Shown one piece after another: positions 9,844 through 19,157 of a stretch of 64,000 nucleotides of DNA (the first letter of the stretch is position 1; each line of letters opens with the position of its first letter). The stretch comes from Helicobacter bilis ATCC 51630 (GTDB taxonomy: Bacteria; Campylobacterota; Campylobacteria; Campylobacterales; Helicobacteraceae): assembly GCF_000686565.1 (NCBI RefSeq), contig NZ_JMKW01000003.1, positions 62,001-126,000 of the forward strand. The letters run 5' to 3'. A model generated the notes under the pieces. The model worked only from the letters and a program-made list of their open reading frames with translations, was not told where the DNA came from and searched no databases. A program made the translations under genes and the position numbers.

Positions 9844-10596
9844 ATGATATTGCAAATACTCTATATTATAGCAATCGTTTCAGAATCTATCACAGGGGCA
9901 TTAGCAGCTGGTAGATATAAAATGGATCTTTTTGGCGTTTTGCTTATATCCTTAGTAACGGCTATTGGCGGTGGGACGATACGCGATATTTTACTCAATA
10001 TGCACCCTATGACTTGGGTAAAACACCCCGAATATGTCATCATGCTATGCTTTTTTAGTATGCTTACAACTCGCATTCCATACTTTTTTGCTAACCTTAG
10101 TCGGCTTTTCTTGTTGCTTGATGCAGTAGGCTTAATCGCCTTTAGCATTATCGGCGTAGATAAGGCAGCAGAGCATGGCTTTGGCTTTGTGATTTGCGTT
10201 ATCGCTGGGGTTGTAACGGGCATTTCTGGTGGAATCTTACGCGATATTTTGTGTAATAAAATACCACTTGTCTTTCAAAAAGAACTCTATGCAAGCGTGT
10301 CTATTGTCGCTTGTATGCTGTATTATTGCCTTTATTTTTACACACCTATTCCTAACGATATTGCCGTTATTATTACGCTAATCTTCGGCTTTTCATTTCG
10401 TGTGATTGCTTTGCATTATGAGCTTAGTTTGCCAGTCTTTTCATTTGATGAGACAAAATTACCGCATGATAAGCAAAAAGACACAAGACAATCTTATAAA
10501 AAAGATTCTATACTAGGCAATACAGACTTAAAAGATTCTCTAGATTCTAAAGATTTTACAGAATCTAAGAATACAAAAGATTCTAAAAAAGAGTAG
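9844..10596 (+). CDS. UPF0126/TRIC-type membrane channel protein with low-complexity tail
   Basis: The 250-residue product is hydrophobic for its first 200 residues and shows an internal duplication, each half containing GGxxRDIL (GGGTIRDILL near residue 42 and GGILRDILCN near 129). This is the signature of the YadS/UPF0126 family, related to trimeric intracellular cation channels; some members have been linked to glycine or small-solute passage. The last 40 residues are a hydrophilic tail of repeated KDS/DSK units created by repeats of the AAAGATTCTA word. It follows the chemoreceptor after 18 bp. Confidence 0.88.
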   Translation: MILQILYIIAIVSESITGALAAGRYKMDLFGVLLISLVTAIGGGTIRDILLNMHPMTWVKHPEYVIMLCFFSMLTTRIPYFFANLSRLFLLLDAVGLIAFSIIGVDKAAEHGFGFVICVIAGVVTGISGGILRDILCNKIPLVFQKELYASVSIVACMLYYCLYFYTPIPNDIAVIITLIFGFSFRVIALHYELSLPVFSFDETKLPHDKQKDTRQSYKKDSILGNTDLKDSLDSKDFTESKNTKDSKKE

Positions 10597-10770
10597 ATAG
10601 AATTTCATTTAACTAGGCAAAAAAGCTAAAGTCTAGATTCTATAAAACTATTTTAAAATAACACTAAAATACAGAATCTATAATGAATCAATTATATTTA
10701 TTCTACTTTTACGATAAATGTCCTAAAAAAACTTGATTTTTTTTGTAGAATCACCACAGATTCTATGTAA
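10500..10770. repeat. Dense cluster of AGATTCT/AGAATCT words
   Basis: By eye I count nine copies of AGATTCT or its complement or close variants in about 270 bp, spanning the tail of the UPF0126 gene and the non-coding region after it. Because the same word fills coding and non-coding DNA, it is a DNA-level motif and not a protein repeat. Confidence 0.7.
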
Positions 10771-10799
10771 GAATCATATTTCAAATTGAAAGGCAGCAG

Positions 10800-11243
10800 A
10801 TGAAATCTCTTGGACTGATTAAAAAGGCTTTAGTTGGCAGTATAGCTACATTATGTATAGCAAGTATTGCGTATGGTGAAGAGCTAAAAGTATGTGAGAC
10901 CAAACAGGATAAAATGAGTGGGTGTATAGAGATGATTGAGGGTGAAGAATCCTATACAGACACTCCCTATAAAAACGGAAAGATACATGGCGTTGTTGAA
11001 GATTTCATGCTATATTGTGAGGGTGCATGGGTGGGAGTGTCAAAGGTGCCTTATGTCAATGGTAAAAAAGAGGGTGAAGCACAACTTTTTGTAAATACAA
11101 AACTAGTTGCTACGATAAAATACACTAATGACAAGTTTGTTTCAGGTAAATGCACAAACGGCAAGGCTTTATCAAGGAATGATGCGTCCGCTATAAGCAG
11201 CCCCAATGCATGTTCTGGTGGTTATGTGTGCCCAGTAGAGTAA
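10800..11243 (+). CDS. Secreted MORN-like repeat protein, unknown function
   Basis: A 147-residue protein with a clear signal peptide: basic start, hydrophobic core GSIATLCIASIAYG, predicted cut after AYG near residue 26. The mature part contains MORN/YwqK-like units (PYKNGKIHGV, PYVNGKKEGEA) and several Cys residues, as expected for a periplasmic protein with disulphides. AAAGGCAGCAG before the ATG can serve as ribosome site. It is flanked by non-coding DNA on both sides, so it is probably its own unit. No function is assigned. Confidence 0.7.
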   Translation: MKSLGLIKKALVGSIATLCIASIAYGEELKVCETKQDKMSGCIEMIEGEESYTDTPYKNGKIHGVVEDFMLYCEGAWVGVSKVPYVNGKKEGEAQLFVNTKLVATIKYTNDKFVSGKCTNGKALSRNDASAISSPNACSGGYVCPVE

Positions 11244-11550
11244 GTTCCATACGCTAATCACTCATTCTAACCCCCTCATTCGCTATAATTTAGATTCTAG
11301 ATATCACACAGATTCTAAATATGGGAGTTAATGCATACTCTTTCATACAATAGCGCAAAACCCCAAGTTTTTCTAGCATTAAACACAGCATTAACATGAA
11401 AATCTTTTTTAAAGATGTACATACAATAAAATAAGTTTCCATACTCAAAGCACATTCTCACTTCACTTTAACAAATCTTAATATAACTATGTCATAATCA
11501 GTGATTTATTTTATTTTAGCTTTAATTTAAACTACACATAAGGAAACACA
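11244..11550. other. 307-bp gap upstream of typA
   Basis: AT-rich DNA without a convincing frame. The last 60 bp before typA contain TATAAC- and CATAAT-like words that could be a -10 element, but no matching -35 is obvious. TAGATTCTAGAT and AGATTCTA copies lie at its left end. Confidence 0.35.
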
Positions 11551-13353
11551 ATGCAAAATATACGAAATATCGCTGTGATAGCACACGTGGATCACGGCAA
11601 AACTACACTAGTAGATGGGCTTTTAAGTCAGTCTGGGACATTTGGCGAGAGAGAGCAGGTTGATGAAAGGGTAATGGATTCTAACGATTTGGAGCGAGAA
11701 AGAGGCATCACAATCCTTTCAAAAAATACTGCCATTACCTACAAAGGCACGAAAATTAATATTATTGACACGCCCGGACACGCTGATTTTGGCGGGGAAG
11801 TTGAGCGGGTGCTTAAAATGGTTGATGGCGTGTTATTGCTTGTTGATGCGCAAGAGGGCGTTATGCCGCAGACAAAATTTGTTGTCAAAAAAGCTCTAGG
11901 CTTTGGAATCCGCCCCATTGTGGTGGTGAATAAAATCGATAAACCCGCTGCCGAGCCTGATAGGGTGGTAGATGAAGTGTTTGATTTGTTTGTATCAATG
12001 GAAGCGAGTGATGAACAGCTTGATTTTCCTGTGATTTATGCAGCAGCTCGTGATGGCTATGCGATAAAAGATTTAAATGATGAGAAAAAGAGCCTTGAAC
12101 CGCTTTTTGAGGCGATTTTAGAATATGTGCCATTGCCAAGTGGCTCAAGTGAGAATCCGCTGCAAATGCAGGTTTTCACACTCGATTATGATAATTATGT
12201 GGGAAAAATTGGTATCGCACGTGTGTTTAATGGACGCGTGAAAAAGGGCGAAAATGTAATGCTTGCTAAAAGCGATGGCGAAAAGGAAACAGGGCGCATT
12301 AGCAAACTCATCGGTTTTATGGGACTAGCACGCACAGAGATAGAATCTGCTGAAGCGGGGGATATTGTGGCGATTGCAGGTTTTAATGCCGTAGATGTTG
12401 GGGATTCTATCGTATGTCCTAATAATCCTATGCCCCTTGATCCTATGCACTTAGAAGAGCCGACAATGAGCGTGTATTTTGCGGTGAATGATAGCCCATT
12501 GGCGGGGTTAGAGGGCAAACACGTAACGGCAAATAAAATTAAAGATAGGCTTTTAAAAGAAATGCAAACCAACATCGCAATGCGCTGTGAGGAAATGGGT
12601 GAGGGTAAGTTTAAAGTAAGCGGACGCGGGGAGCTGCAAATCACTATTTTGGCAGAGAATCTAAGGCGTGAGGGCTTTGAGTTTAGTATTTCTCGCCCCG
12701 AAGTGATTGTAAAAGAGATTGATGGCGTGAAATGTGAGCCATTTGAACATTTAGTCATTGATACACCGCAGGATTTTAGCGGAAGCATTATTGAGAAGCT
12801 AGGCAAACGCAAGGCAGAAATGAAAGCGATGAATCCTATGAGCGATGGCTACACGAGATTAGAATTTGAGATTCCAGCTCGTGGGCTTATTGGGTATCGT
12901 AGCGAGTTTTTGACTGACACAAAGGGCGAGGGTGTGATGAATCATAGCTTTTTGGAGTTTCGCCCATTTAGCGGCAATGTAGAATCGCGCAAAAATGGGG
13001 CACTTATCTCTATGGAAAATGGCGAGGCGACAGGATTTTCACTCTTTAATATCCAAGAACGTGGCGTGTTGTTTATCGCACCACAAACAAAGGTATATGT
13101 GGGAATGGTGATAGGCGAACATAGTAGGGATAATGATTTAGATGTGAATCCTATTAAGGCAAAGCATTTGACAAATATGCGTGCAAGTGGGAGTGATGAT
13201 GCCATTAAGCTTGTGCCACCGCGAGAACTGACACTAGAGAGAGCATTAGAGTGGATAGAAGATGATGAGATTTTAGAGGTAACACCGCAAAATATTAGAA
13301 TCCGCAAGAAGATTCTAGAGCCAAATATGCGTAAGAGAGCAAAGGCGAAGTAG
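11551..13353 (+). CDS. typA: Ribosome-associated translational GTPase TypA/BipA
   Basis: A 600-residue translation-factor GTPase that binds the ribosome and acts in 50S maturation and stress or low-temperature growth. G-domain motifs are complete: AHVDHGKTT (residues 9-17), [13 protein letters not shown] and NKIDKP, followed by the EF-G-like domains III and V and the BipA C-terminal domain. Length is normal. AAGGAAA precedes the ATG. The next features are a hairpin at 13602 and degenerate DNA. Confidence 0.97.
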   Translation: MQNIRNIAVIAHVDHGKTTLVDGLLSQSGTFGEREQVDERVMDSNDLERERGITILSKNTAITYKGTKINIIDTPGHADFGGEVERVLKMVDGVLLLVDAQEGVMPQTKFVVKKALGFGIRPIVVVNKIDKPAAEPDRVVDEVFDLFVSMEASDEQLDFPVIYAAARDGYAIKDLNDEKKSLEPLFEAILEYVPLPSGSSENPLQMQVFTLDYDNYVGKIGIARVFNGRVKKGENVMLAKSDGEKETGRISKLIGFMGLARTEIESAEAGDIVAIAGFNAVDVGDSIVCPNNPMPLDPMHLEEPTMSVYFAVNDSPLAGLEGKHVTANKIKDRLLKEMQTNIAMRCEEMGEGKFKVSGRGELQITILAENLRREGFEFSISRPEVIVKEIDGVKCEPFEHLVIDTPQDFSGSIIEKLGKRKAEMKAMNPMSDGYTRLEFEIPARGLIGYRSEFLTDTKGEGVMNHSFLEFRPFSGNVESRKNGALISMENGEATGFSLFNIQERGVLFIAPQTKVYVGMVIGEHSRDNDLDVNPIKAKHLTNMRASGSDDAIKLVPPRELTLERALEWIEDDEILEVTPQNIRIRKKILEPNMRKRAKAK

Positions 13354-13713
13354 GGTTTTGCGTGTTGTTTAAATTTACATAAGGAGTGAGTGATGAATAA
13401 GTTTTTAGAATCTATATCATAACGCTGTCAAAGGATTATGATATACTTGCTTAATCCATATTACAATAAGGTTATTTCAATGAATAAGCACAAACTAAGC
13501 AAGATTCTAAATTCTCATTATCTTGCACCCCTACGCCCTGCACCCACCCAAATGGTTGAGATTCTAAATTAATATAAAAAAGCAAGTTTAGAATACAAAA
13601 GATTCCCACTTTAAAAGTGGGAATGGAATGTTAATAATGTAAGGTTGTAAGACTGAACAAATAGGTTGAAACAAAATAAGGCAGAACAAATAAAGGTTAA
13701 GCCCTATAAAACA
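13354..13713. other. 360-bp gap with decayed small frames
   Basis: A good ribosome site (AAGGAGTG) at about 13381 leads into a 9-codon frame (13393 onward) that stops at once, suggesting the scar of a lost gene. A 30-codon frame at 13480-13572 has no clear homologue. The hairpin at 13602-13624 is listed separately. Confidence 0.4.
13602..13624. terminator. Perfect 11-bp-arm hairpin, probable bidirectional terminator
   Basis: ATTCCCACTTT and AAAGTGGGAAT are exact complements separated by one base. On the minus strand the stem is followed by CTTTTGTATT, a modest T-run. It lies between the convergent typA gene and the outer-membrane-protein fragment. Confidence 0.6.
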
Positions 13714-14040
13714 TTAGAAAATGTAAGAATAACCTACATTAATCACATGTGTATTCATTAGCATTTCGCTTTTATCATTCTTAGTCTTTGAGCTATATCC
13801 AGCTGATAGGGCTTGGATTTTTGCACCGATTTCTACTTTATGAGATCCTGCAAAAGTCGCTGCAATACCTACATTGATAGGAATATTGAATCCATTGTAG
13901 TTCATATTGCCAAGAACCATATCAATCGCTGCTTTTTGACCTGTAATACCAGTGATACCATAGCCAAGCCCAAAGCCTACATACGCACCAAGTGTAAAGC
14001 TATCTGTATTTAAGAAATTCACCATTGCATCGGCACTTAA
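13714..14040 (-). pseudogene. 3' fragment of a Helicobacter outer membrane beta-barrel protein
   Basis: The last 103 residues look like the C-terminus of an outer membrane protein. They contain glycine-rich amphipathic strands (GAYVGFGLGYG, NIPINVGIAATF, KVEIGAKI) and end in the terminal aromatic pattern VGYSYIF read by the BAM complex. A stop codon lies only a few codons upstream of the first Met, and no signal peptide or first two thirds of the barrel is present. I therefore read it as a gene remnant. The reading ADAMVNFLNTDSF continues just before the Met, which suggests that the frame once extended further. Confidence 0.6.
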
Positions 14041-15263
14041 TGTTTAATTACAGATATAACACTTTTCAAGCTTAAAACGCCCAAAATACCGATGCTCTAA
14101 ACACTAAGTAAAAAAGCCTTTTTACTTTTTGTGTATCCTTTTTTGAGCCCAACAAGCCATAACCAAGACTAAATAAACTCATCACAAAACCAAATAAAAT
14201 AAGGTAACACTTGCAAAGTCTTGGTTAAGAGCATATTGTTTTTCGTGATTAACTCTTAATTGACATATGACTAGTGCCTGTTGCTTGAATAATAAAATGC
14301 TCTAAAGCTTAAGGTTTAAACAAAATAAAAGACTAAAGCAACCAAACAAATACAATATTTACAAAGACTACATTAATTGCTAAGTAAAGCTTAATATCCC
14401 TACATGCAAAATACTGATAAACATGTCTTATGAGGTAAATAACAAAAGATATCTCATAGAGAATGATTGATAAGCAATATGCAATATTACATAATTAAGA
14501 AGAATGATAATAGGCCTTTGAAACTAGTATAAAGCGAGAGTAATCAGCCCAATAGTAAGTAGAGTAAAAAGTAACTTAACAATGTAGAAATAATACTGGC
14601 TTATTTGATAGGTTTATGCATGTAAATAATAATATTAATGCTAATGTAAGCAATGCATGGGAAATAAAAAGTTGTAGAGTCAACGAGACAGATAATACGC
14701 ATTAACGGCCACTACATTTGCTAATGATAGTTTATGCAAGAGTCTATACTTGCAAACAAGGTATATCCAAAGCTTTTTTAGACATAAGTAAATAACAAGG
14801 TTTATGCACTGTAATAGATAAGTATTCACATGTAAGTTGATAATGCTAGAGAAAAATTTCAAAATGCAAATGCATATATCCATCATGCAAAGCATTCATA
14901 CATTTGTAAAACAATATTGCTCTGCATATTAAAAGATTGCTTGCAACACTTACAAAATCAAGATAAGACCGAGATAGAAAACAAAAGATAGTATAGAAAC
15001 TGAAAATAAAAATATAAAGTAAGGGGGGGCAAGGATAGGTTGGATCTATAAACAACATGAGGTGAGGCTAATAATGCAAACAGAACATTTGGCAATGTGT
15101 TTAGTGAGTGGAGAGGAAATAATAAATTAAGAGTAGGAGCGGTATTAAATAATAAAAAAACACAGAATCTAGCCACAACGATACTACAACCCACAGCAAA
15201 GATTCCATAAAACACACGCAACATACGGCAATAAACACAATAGAATCTACACAAACAGATTCC
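14041..15263. other. 1.2-kb degenerate, mostly non-coding stretch
   Basis: AT-rich DNA with no supported gene. Short minus-strand frames here have unlikely composition. At 15061-15200 a plus-strand frame reads GEANNANRTFGNVF followed by SEWRGN and KLRVGAVLNN, which looks like real protein, possibly an outer-membrane strand region, cut on both sides by stops. A G7 run lies at 15023-15029. I interpret the stretch as remains of one or more surface-protein genes. Confidence 0.45.
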
Positions 15264-16265
15264 ATGCAAACACTGATAAATCAAACAAGCACACAGAATC
15301 CACTGCAACTTTTTCTTACTGATTATGCAAGCCTTTATGTTTGTAAGGTTGTCTCTATATCTAAGGATAAAAATGTCCCTGCCCCTGCATATTATGATGA
15401 AAAGGGGCTTTGTGTAGAGTTTTGGTTTGAGATAAGTGATATGCAAGAACTTGTAAGAAATAATTTTGCAAATGTGAGAGATATGTTTTTGGCAAATTTT
15501 AAAACCTCGCACAATAATCGCACTTTCGCACTCTATGGCAACGACTATACTTATCCACTTGCAATCACGATGAAAAAGCATAGGGATTATTTTGCTACAT
15601 TTCATGCAAATAAACAGCCTATTCTGCATTATCACAATATGTTTAAAACACAAGAGCAAATTCAAATGCGTAAAAATTTGATTGACTTCATCTTTGGTGA
15701 AAATTTGATTTATGATTTACTAACAGATTCTGTTGAAAATCTTATTAACGCCGAGCTAGAATACCATGCAAATAAAGGCAATCCACTCTATGACTGCACT
15801 GGCATTGTGATGCTATATAGCAAGACTATGGAGCAAGAGATAGGGCGATTTTGCAAGAGATTATTTAAAAACCTAGATATATTTGAAACAAGTCAAAATC
15901 AAAATAGCATAGGCGATTACACATACAAAGTGCAAGGGATAGAATCTAGTATAAAAGAATGGCTAGATTCTAAAGCTTTAATAATGCCAAATTTAGGCAC
16001 ATTAAATCACCTTTTAAATACCTTTAGGCAAAATATCTATAACTTTGCAAAGCATGGTATAAAAGATTCTAAAAATATTGGCTTGATGTATTTTATAGCT
16101 GAGTTGCAACAATTTATTAGAATCTTGCAGCCCATTAGAAATACCACAGCACACGCTACAAAAGCAAACTTAAAAAATGTCCTAACTTTACGCAAACAGA
16201 TTTTAGGCATAGGAAGCGATAGCATTTTGGTTAAAATGATGGTTATATATTTGGCATTATTATAG
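15264..16265 (+). CDS. Hypothetical protein with C-terminal HEPN-like motif
   Basis: A 333-residue protein of no family I can name. The C-terminal third is alpha-helical and contains IRNTTAH at about residues 291-297, which fits the R-N-x3-H pattern (Rx4-6H class) of HEPN-domain ribonucleases found in toxin-antitoxin and abortive-infection systems. An earlier stretch near YDCTGIVMLYSKTMEQ resembles a HEPN first helix. The N-terminal third (VSISKDKNVPAPAYYDEKG, VEFWFEISDM) is predicted globular and unknown. No ribosome site precedes the ATG, and the frame is open back to 15156 with a Ser/Thr/His-rich sequence, so the gene may be 5'-truncated. The HEPN assignment is inference. Confidence 0.6.
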   Translation: MQTLINQTSTQNPLQLFLTDYASLYVCKVVSISKDKNVPAPAYYDEKGLCVEFWFEISDMQELVRNNFANVRDMFLANFKTSHNNRTFALYGNDYTYPLAITMKKHRDYFATFHANKQPILHYHNMFKTQEQIQMRKNLIDFIFGENLIYDLLTDSVENLINAELEYHANKGNPLYDCTGIVMLYSKTMEQEIGRFCKRLFKNLDIFETSQNQNSIGDYTYKVQGIESSIKEWLDSKALIMPNLGTLNHLLNTFRQNIYNFAKHGIKDSKNIGLMYFIAELQQFIRILQPIRNTTAHATKANLKNVLTLRKQILGIGSDSILVKMMVIYLALL

Positions 16266-16575
16266 TTAAAGCTGAAATCAGTCCAAAGAAGTATAGAGAT
16301 ACTCCTTTATTTGTTTAATGTGATAAAAAACTATCAAACAACAAAACTCACTAAAAAAACATAGGGACTTTGCAATCAAACACTATCTAAGATATTTCCT
16401 AGCAATGATTTATTCATAAAATAATCCCTTGCTTTTAAGGAATAGCATGGTAAATCAGTCTTATTGACTTACTTGCATTAATCAGCTGAATAAAAGCTAG
16501 ATAAGGGATCTCATTATAGTGATCTTTCATGCTTGAATAAAAATGAATTTCACAAAAAAAGATAATATTTTCAAC
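16266..16575. other. 310-bp gap, nothing recognisable
   Basis: AT-rich DNA between the HEPN-like gene and the convergent thioesterase gene. I see no frame, RNA gene or clear terminator hairpin. Confidence 0.4.
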
Positions 16576-17046
16576 CTACTTCTTACTTTTTAGCTTTGCC
16601 TTGCTTACTTCTCGCCTTAGTCTCCCTGCCTCAAATCGTCTTTTTTCTTCCTCGGTTTCTGGTGTGAGTGGTGGGACTTTTGTTGGTTTGCCATTAGAAT
16701 CTAGGGCTACCATTGTAAAGTAAGAGCTATTGCAATGTGTTAGTGTCCGCTTTGCAATATCCTCTGCTACTACGCGGATTCCGACTTCAACACTTGTTGT
16801 GCCAGTGTAATTAATCGATGCAAGAAAATGAATAAGATTCCCAATTTTTATCGGGCTTTTAAACAGCACTCTATCAACACTAAGCGTTACCACACCGATA
16901 CCACAATATCGTGTCGCACACGCATACGCAACGCCATCTAGCATTTTTAATAAATCGCCCCCATACATTACGCCATTAAAATTCACATGTTCAGGTGTCG
17001 CTAGGATTGACATTCTTAAAGTTTTATTATCAAAAACAGATTCCAT
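16576..17046 (-). CDS. Hotdog-fold acyl-CoA thioesterase (YciA-like)
   Basis: Cytoplasmic acyl-CoA thioester hydrolase of the hotdog fold. The core shows NFNGVMYGGDLLKMLD, the usual substrate-binding segment with the catalytic Asp, followed by the beta-sheet half RVLFKSPIKIGNLIHF and SVEVGIRV. The C-terminus is a Lys/Arg/Glu-rich tail. I prefer the second ATG (17046, 156 residues), because GGAGAG lies just upstream, over the first at 17058. The gene is divergent from galE with an 80-bp gap. Confidence 0.88.
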   Translation of the reverse strand: MESVFDNKTLRMSILATPEHVNFNGVMYGGDLLKMLDGVAYACATRYCGIGVVTLSVDRVLFKSPIKIGNLIHFLASINYTGTTSVEVGIRVVAEDIAKRTLTHCNSSYFTMVALDSNGKPTKVPPLTPETEEEKRRFEAGRLRREVSKAKLKSKK

Positions 17047-17127
17047 ATTTCTCTCCATTGAGTTAAACTGAAAGTAGCATTATAATGTTATAATGTAGGT
17101 TTTTAATTTGAGATATGAAGGAAAATT

Positions 17128-18165
17128 ATGAAGATACTTTTTACAGGTGGTTGTGGCTACATCGGCTCACATTGTGCGCTTCATTTTTTACAGCATACGG
17201 AAGCTGAAATCATTATTGTAGATAATCTCTCAACAGGTTTTTTGAAAAACTATGAATATTTGAAACATCAATTTGGCGATAGAGTGCGGCTGGTGCGTGA
17301 AGATTTGGCAAATTGTGAAGAGGTTTTTAAACAATATAAAATTGATACAGTGCTGCATTTTGGTGCATTTATCAGCGTAGCACAATCTGTGGAAGATCCT
17401 ATTCTTTACTATACAAATAATACTTCTAAAACACTACAATTACTCTCATATTGTGCGAAATATAAGGTGAAAAACTTTATCTTTTCAAGCACAGCAGCCG
17501 TGTATGGTGAGCCAAATGAAGAGCATATCCCCGTTACAGAATCTTGCCCCTTAAAGCCCATTAACCCTTATGGTTGGAGTAAGCTTATGGTGGAGACTAT
17601 GTTGCAAGACATAGCAGAATCTGCAAAGATCAATTATGTGATTTTGCGATATTTTAATGTAGCAGGGGCAAATATGCTAAATGACTATACAGCAGATAGG
17701 GCATTAGGACAGCGTGTTAAGAACGCTACTCATCTTATCAAGGTGGCATGTGAATGTGCGGTAGGTAAGAGAGAGGGTATGAGTATTTATGGGACAAATT
17801 ATCATACGCAAGATGGCACTTGCATAAGGGATTATATCCATGTTGATGATTTGTCTATGGCACACATTGAAGCTTATAAATTGTTACAAAATGCAGTAGG
17901 ACCGCTTGGAGAGATATTTAATGTAGGTTATGGAATGGGCTTTAGTGTCAAGGAAGTGATTGAGTGTGTAAAAGAAGTCAGTAAAAATAATTTTAAAGTC
18001 TATACCACAGGTAGGCGTGCAGGCGATCCAGCAATACTTATCGCAGATAATGCAAAGATTCTAAAAAATACAGAATGGAATCCACAATACAATAATCTCG
18101 CAAAGATTGTTGAGAGTGCATACAAGTGGGAGCTTTTTCTTAAAATGCAAGAGCAGGAGAAGTAA
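17128..18165 (+). CDS. galE: UDP-glucose 4-epimerase (GalE)
   Basis: NAD-dependent interconversion of UDP-glucose and UDP-galactose (or the N-acetyl forms) for surface polysaccharides. The 345-residue product has GGCGYIGSH at the N-terminus (NAD-binding GxxGxxG), SSTAAVYGEP with the catalytic Ser/Thr region, YGWSKLM (YxxxK catalytic pair) and the C-terminal sugar-binding part. GAAGGAA precedes the ATG. A second, truncated galE-like fragment lies at 29068, so this copy is probably the working one. Confidence 0.94.
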   Translation: MKILFTGGCGYIGSHCALHFLQHTEAEIIIVDNLSTGFLKNYEYLKHQFGDRVRLVREDLANCEEVFKQYKIDTVLHFGAFISVAQSVEDPILYYTNNTSKTLQLLSYCAKYKVKNFIFSSTAAVYGEPNEEHIPVTESCPLKPINPYGWSKLMVETMLQDIAESAKINYVILRYFNVAGANMLNDYTADRALGQRVKNATHLIKVACECAVGKREGMSIYGTNYHTQDGTCIRDYIHVDDLSMAHIEAYKLLQNAVGPLGEIFNVGYGMGFSVKEVIECVKEVSKNNFKVYTTGRRAGDPAILIADNAKILKNTEWNPQYNNLAKIVESAYKWELFLKMQEQEK

Positions 18166-18455
18166 TGTTTGGAAGCTGGTTTAAGTTTGAGTGAGTGTTG
18201 AGTGCAAAGAGGATTTGGAACACAAATACTAGATTCTAAATAAAGGATAATATATTGGGAAATGGGCAAGTATGTGGCAACTTTATATGGAATAGCCATG
18301 AGCTTTAACATTTTATTGAAATATAGTTTAATTAGCAATGAATATATACGACATATTAAAATGGAAGCATAGGGGTAACAGAGGGGGATTGTTAAATTGA
18401 ATCGGAGTTTAAAATCTTTTTATAGAATCACATATCTAAAAAAAGGCAGGTTTAT

Positions 18456-19157
18456 ATGGAGAAAATAAAACAGAATCTAAAAAGCATTATTGTAGGTAGC
18501 ATTGTTATCATCATAGCAATTTCGCTTTTTTTGTATGTGAAGAATTCAAATTTTTCATTTGAAGAAAGCATTAAATCTTTGTGGGAAAATCATGTGCAAG
18601 ATTGGGGCTATGTGATTTTATTTTGTTGGAGTATTTTGGAGGGAGAATGGGGGCTTTTACTCGCAGGGATTGCAGCTCATCAAGGGCATTTAGATGTGTA
18701 TTGGTGTATCTTTATCGCGGGGCTTGGAGGCTTTACTGGAGATCAAATCTATTTTTACATAGGTAGGCTAAGAAAAGAGTATGTGCATAAGAAATTTCGC
18801 AGTCAAAGGCGTAAATTTGCCCTTGCAAGTAGGCTTATGCAAAAATATGGCTGGCCCATTATTTTCGTGCAAAGATACATGTATGGTTTAAGGACAATCA
18901 TTCCTATAAGCATTGGTTTGACACGATATTCTGCCCTAAAGTTTGCTTTAATAAATCTTATATCAGCGTGGGCTTGGGCAGCTATCACAATCGTTCCAGC
19001 GTGGTATTTTGGTGCGGAAATACTTGATATTATCACAAGCGTTTTTGCAAAAATCAAAGAGAATCTATTATTATTTGCTATTTTATTAGCTATAATTGTA
19101 GGCTTTATTGCCACATTTATATGGTGGAGAAAAAAACACACTAAGGAAAAACGCTAA
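18456..19157 (+). CDS. DedA family membrane protein
   Basis: A 233-residue membrane protein of the DedA/SNARE-associated family, whose members act as undecaprenyl-phosphate or phospholipid flippases or transporters. The visible family core is FCWSILEGEWGLLLAGIAAH, the GGFTGDQIYFYIGR re-entrant segment, and FVQRYMYGLRTIIPISIG, plus several hydrophobic helices. The stop codon overlaps the pepA start by one base, so the two are translationally linked. Confidence 0.9.
   Translation: MEKIKQNLKSIIVGSIVIIIAISLFLYVKNSNFSFEESIKSLWENHVQDWGYVILFCWSILEGEWGLLLAGIAAHQGHLDVYWCIFIAGLGGFTGDQIYFYIGRLRKEYVHKKFRSQRRKFALASRLMQKYGWPIIFVQRYMYGLRTIIPISIGLTRYSALKFALINLISAWAWAAITIVPAWYFGAEILDIITSVFAKIKENLLLFAILLAIIVGFIATFIWWRKKHTKEKR

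Noticed and set aside
12195-12812. A 205-codon minus-strand frame inside typA
   Set aside because: It is the antisense shadow of the conserved translational GTPase.
13480-13572. 30-codon frame after typA
   Set aside because: No homologue recognised and no ribosome site; kept only in the gap note.
14958-15665. A 235-codon minus-strand frame overlapping the HEPN-like gene
   Set aside because: Composition is rich in Cys, Ile, Tyr and Leu with no pattern of a real protein, and it overlaps a plus-strand gene with normal codon use.
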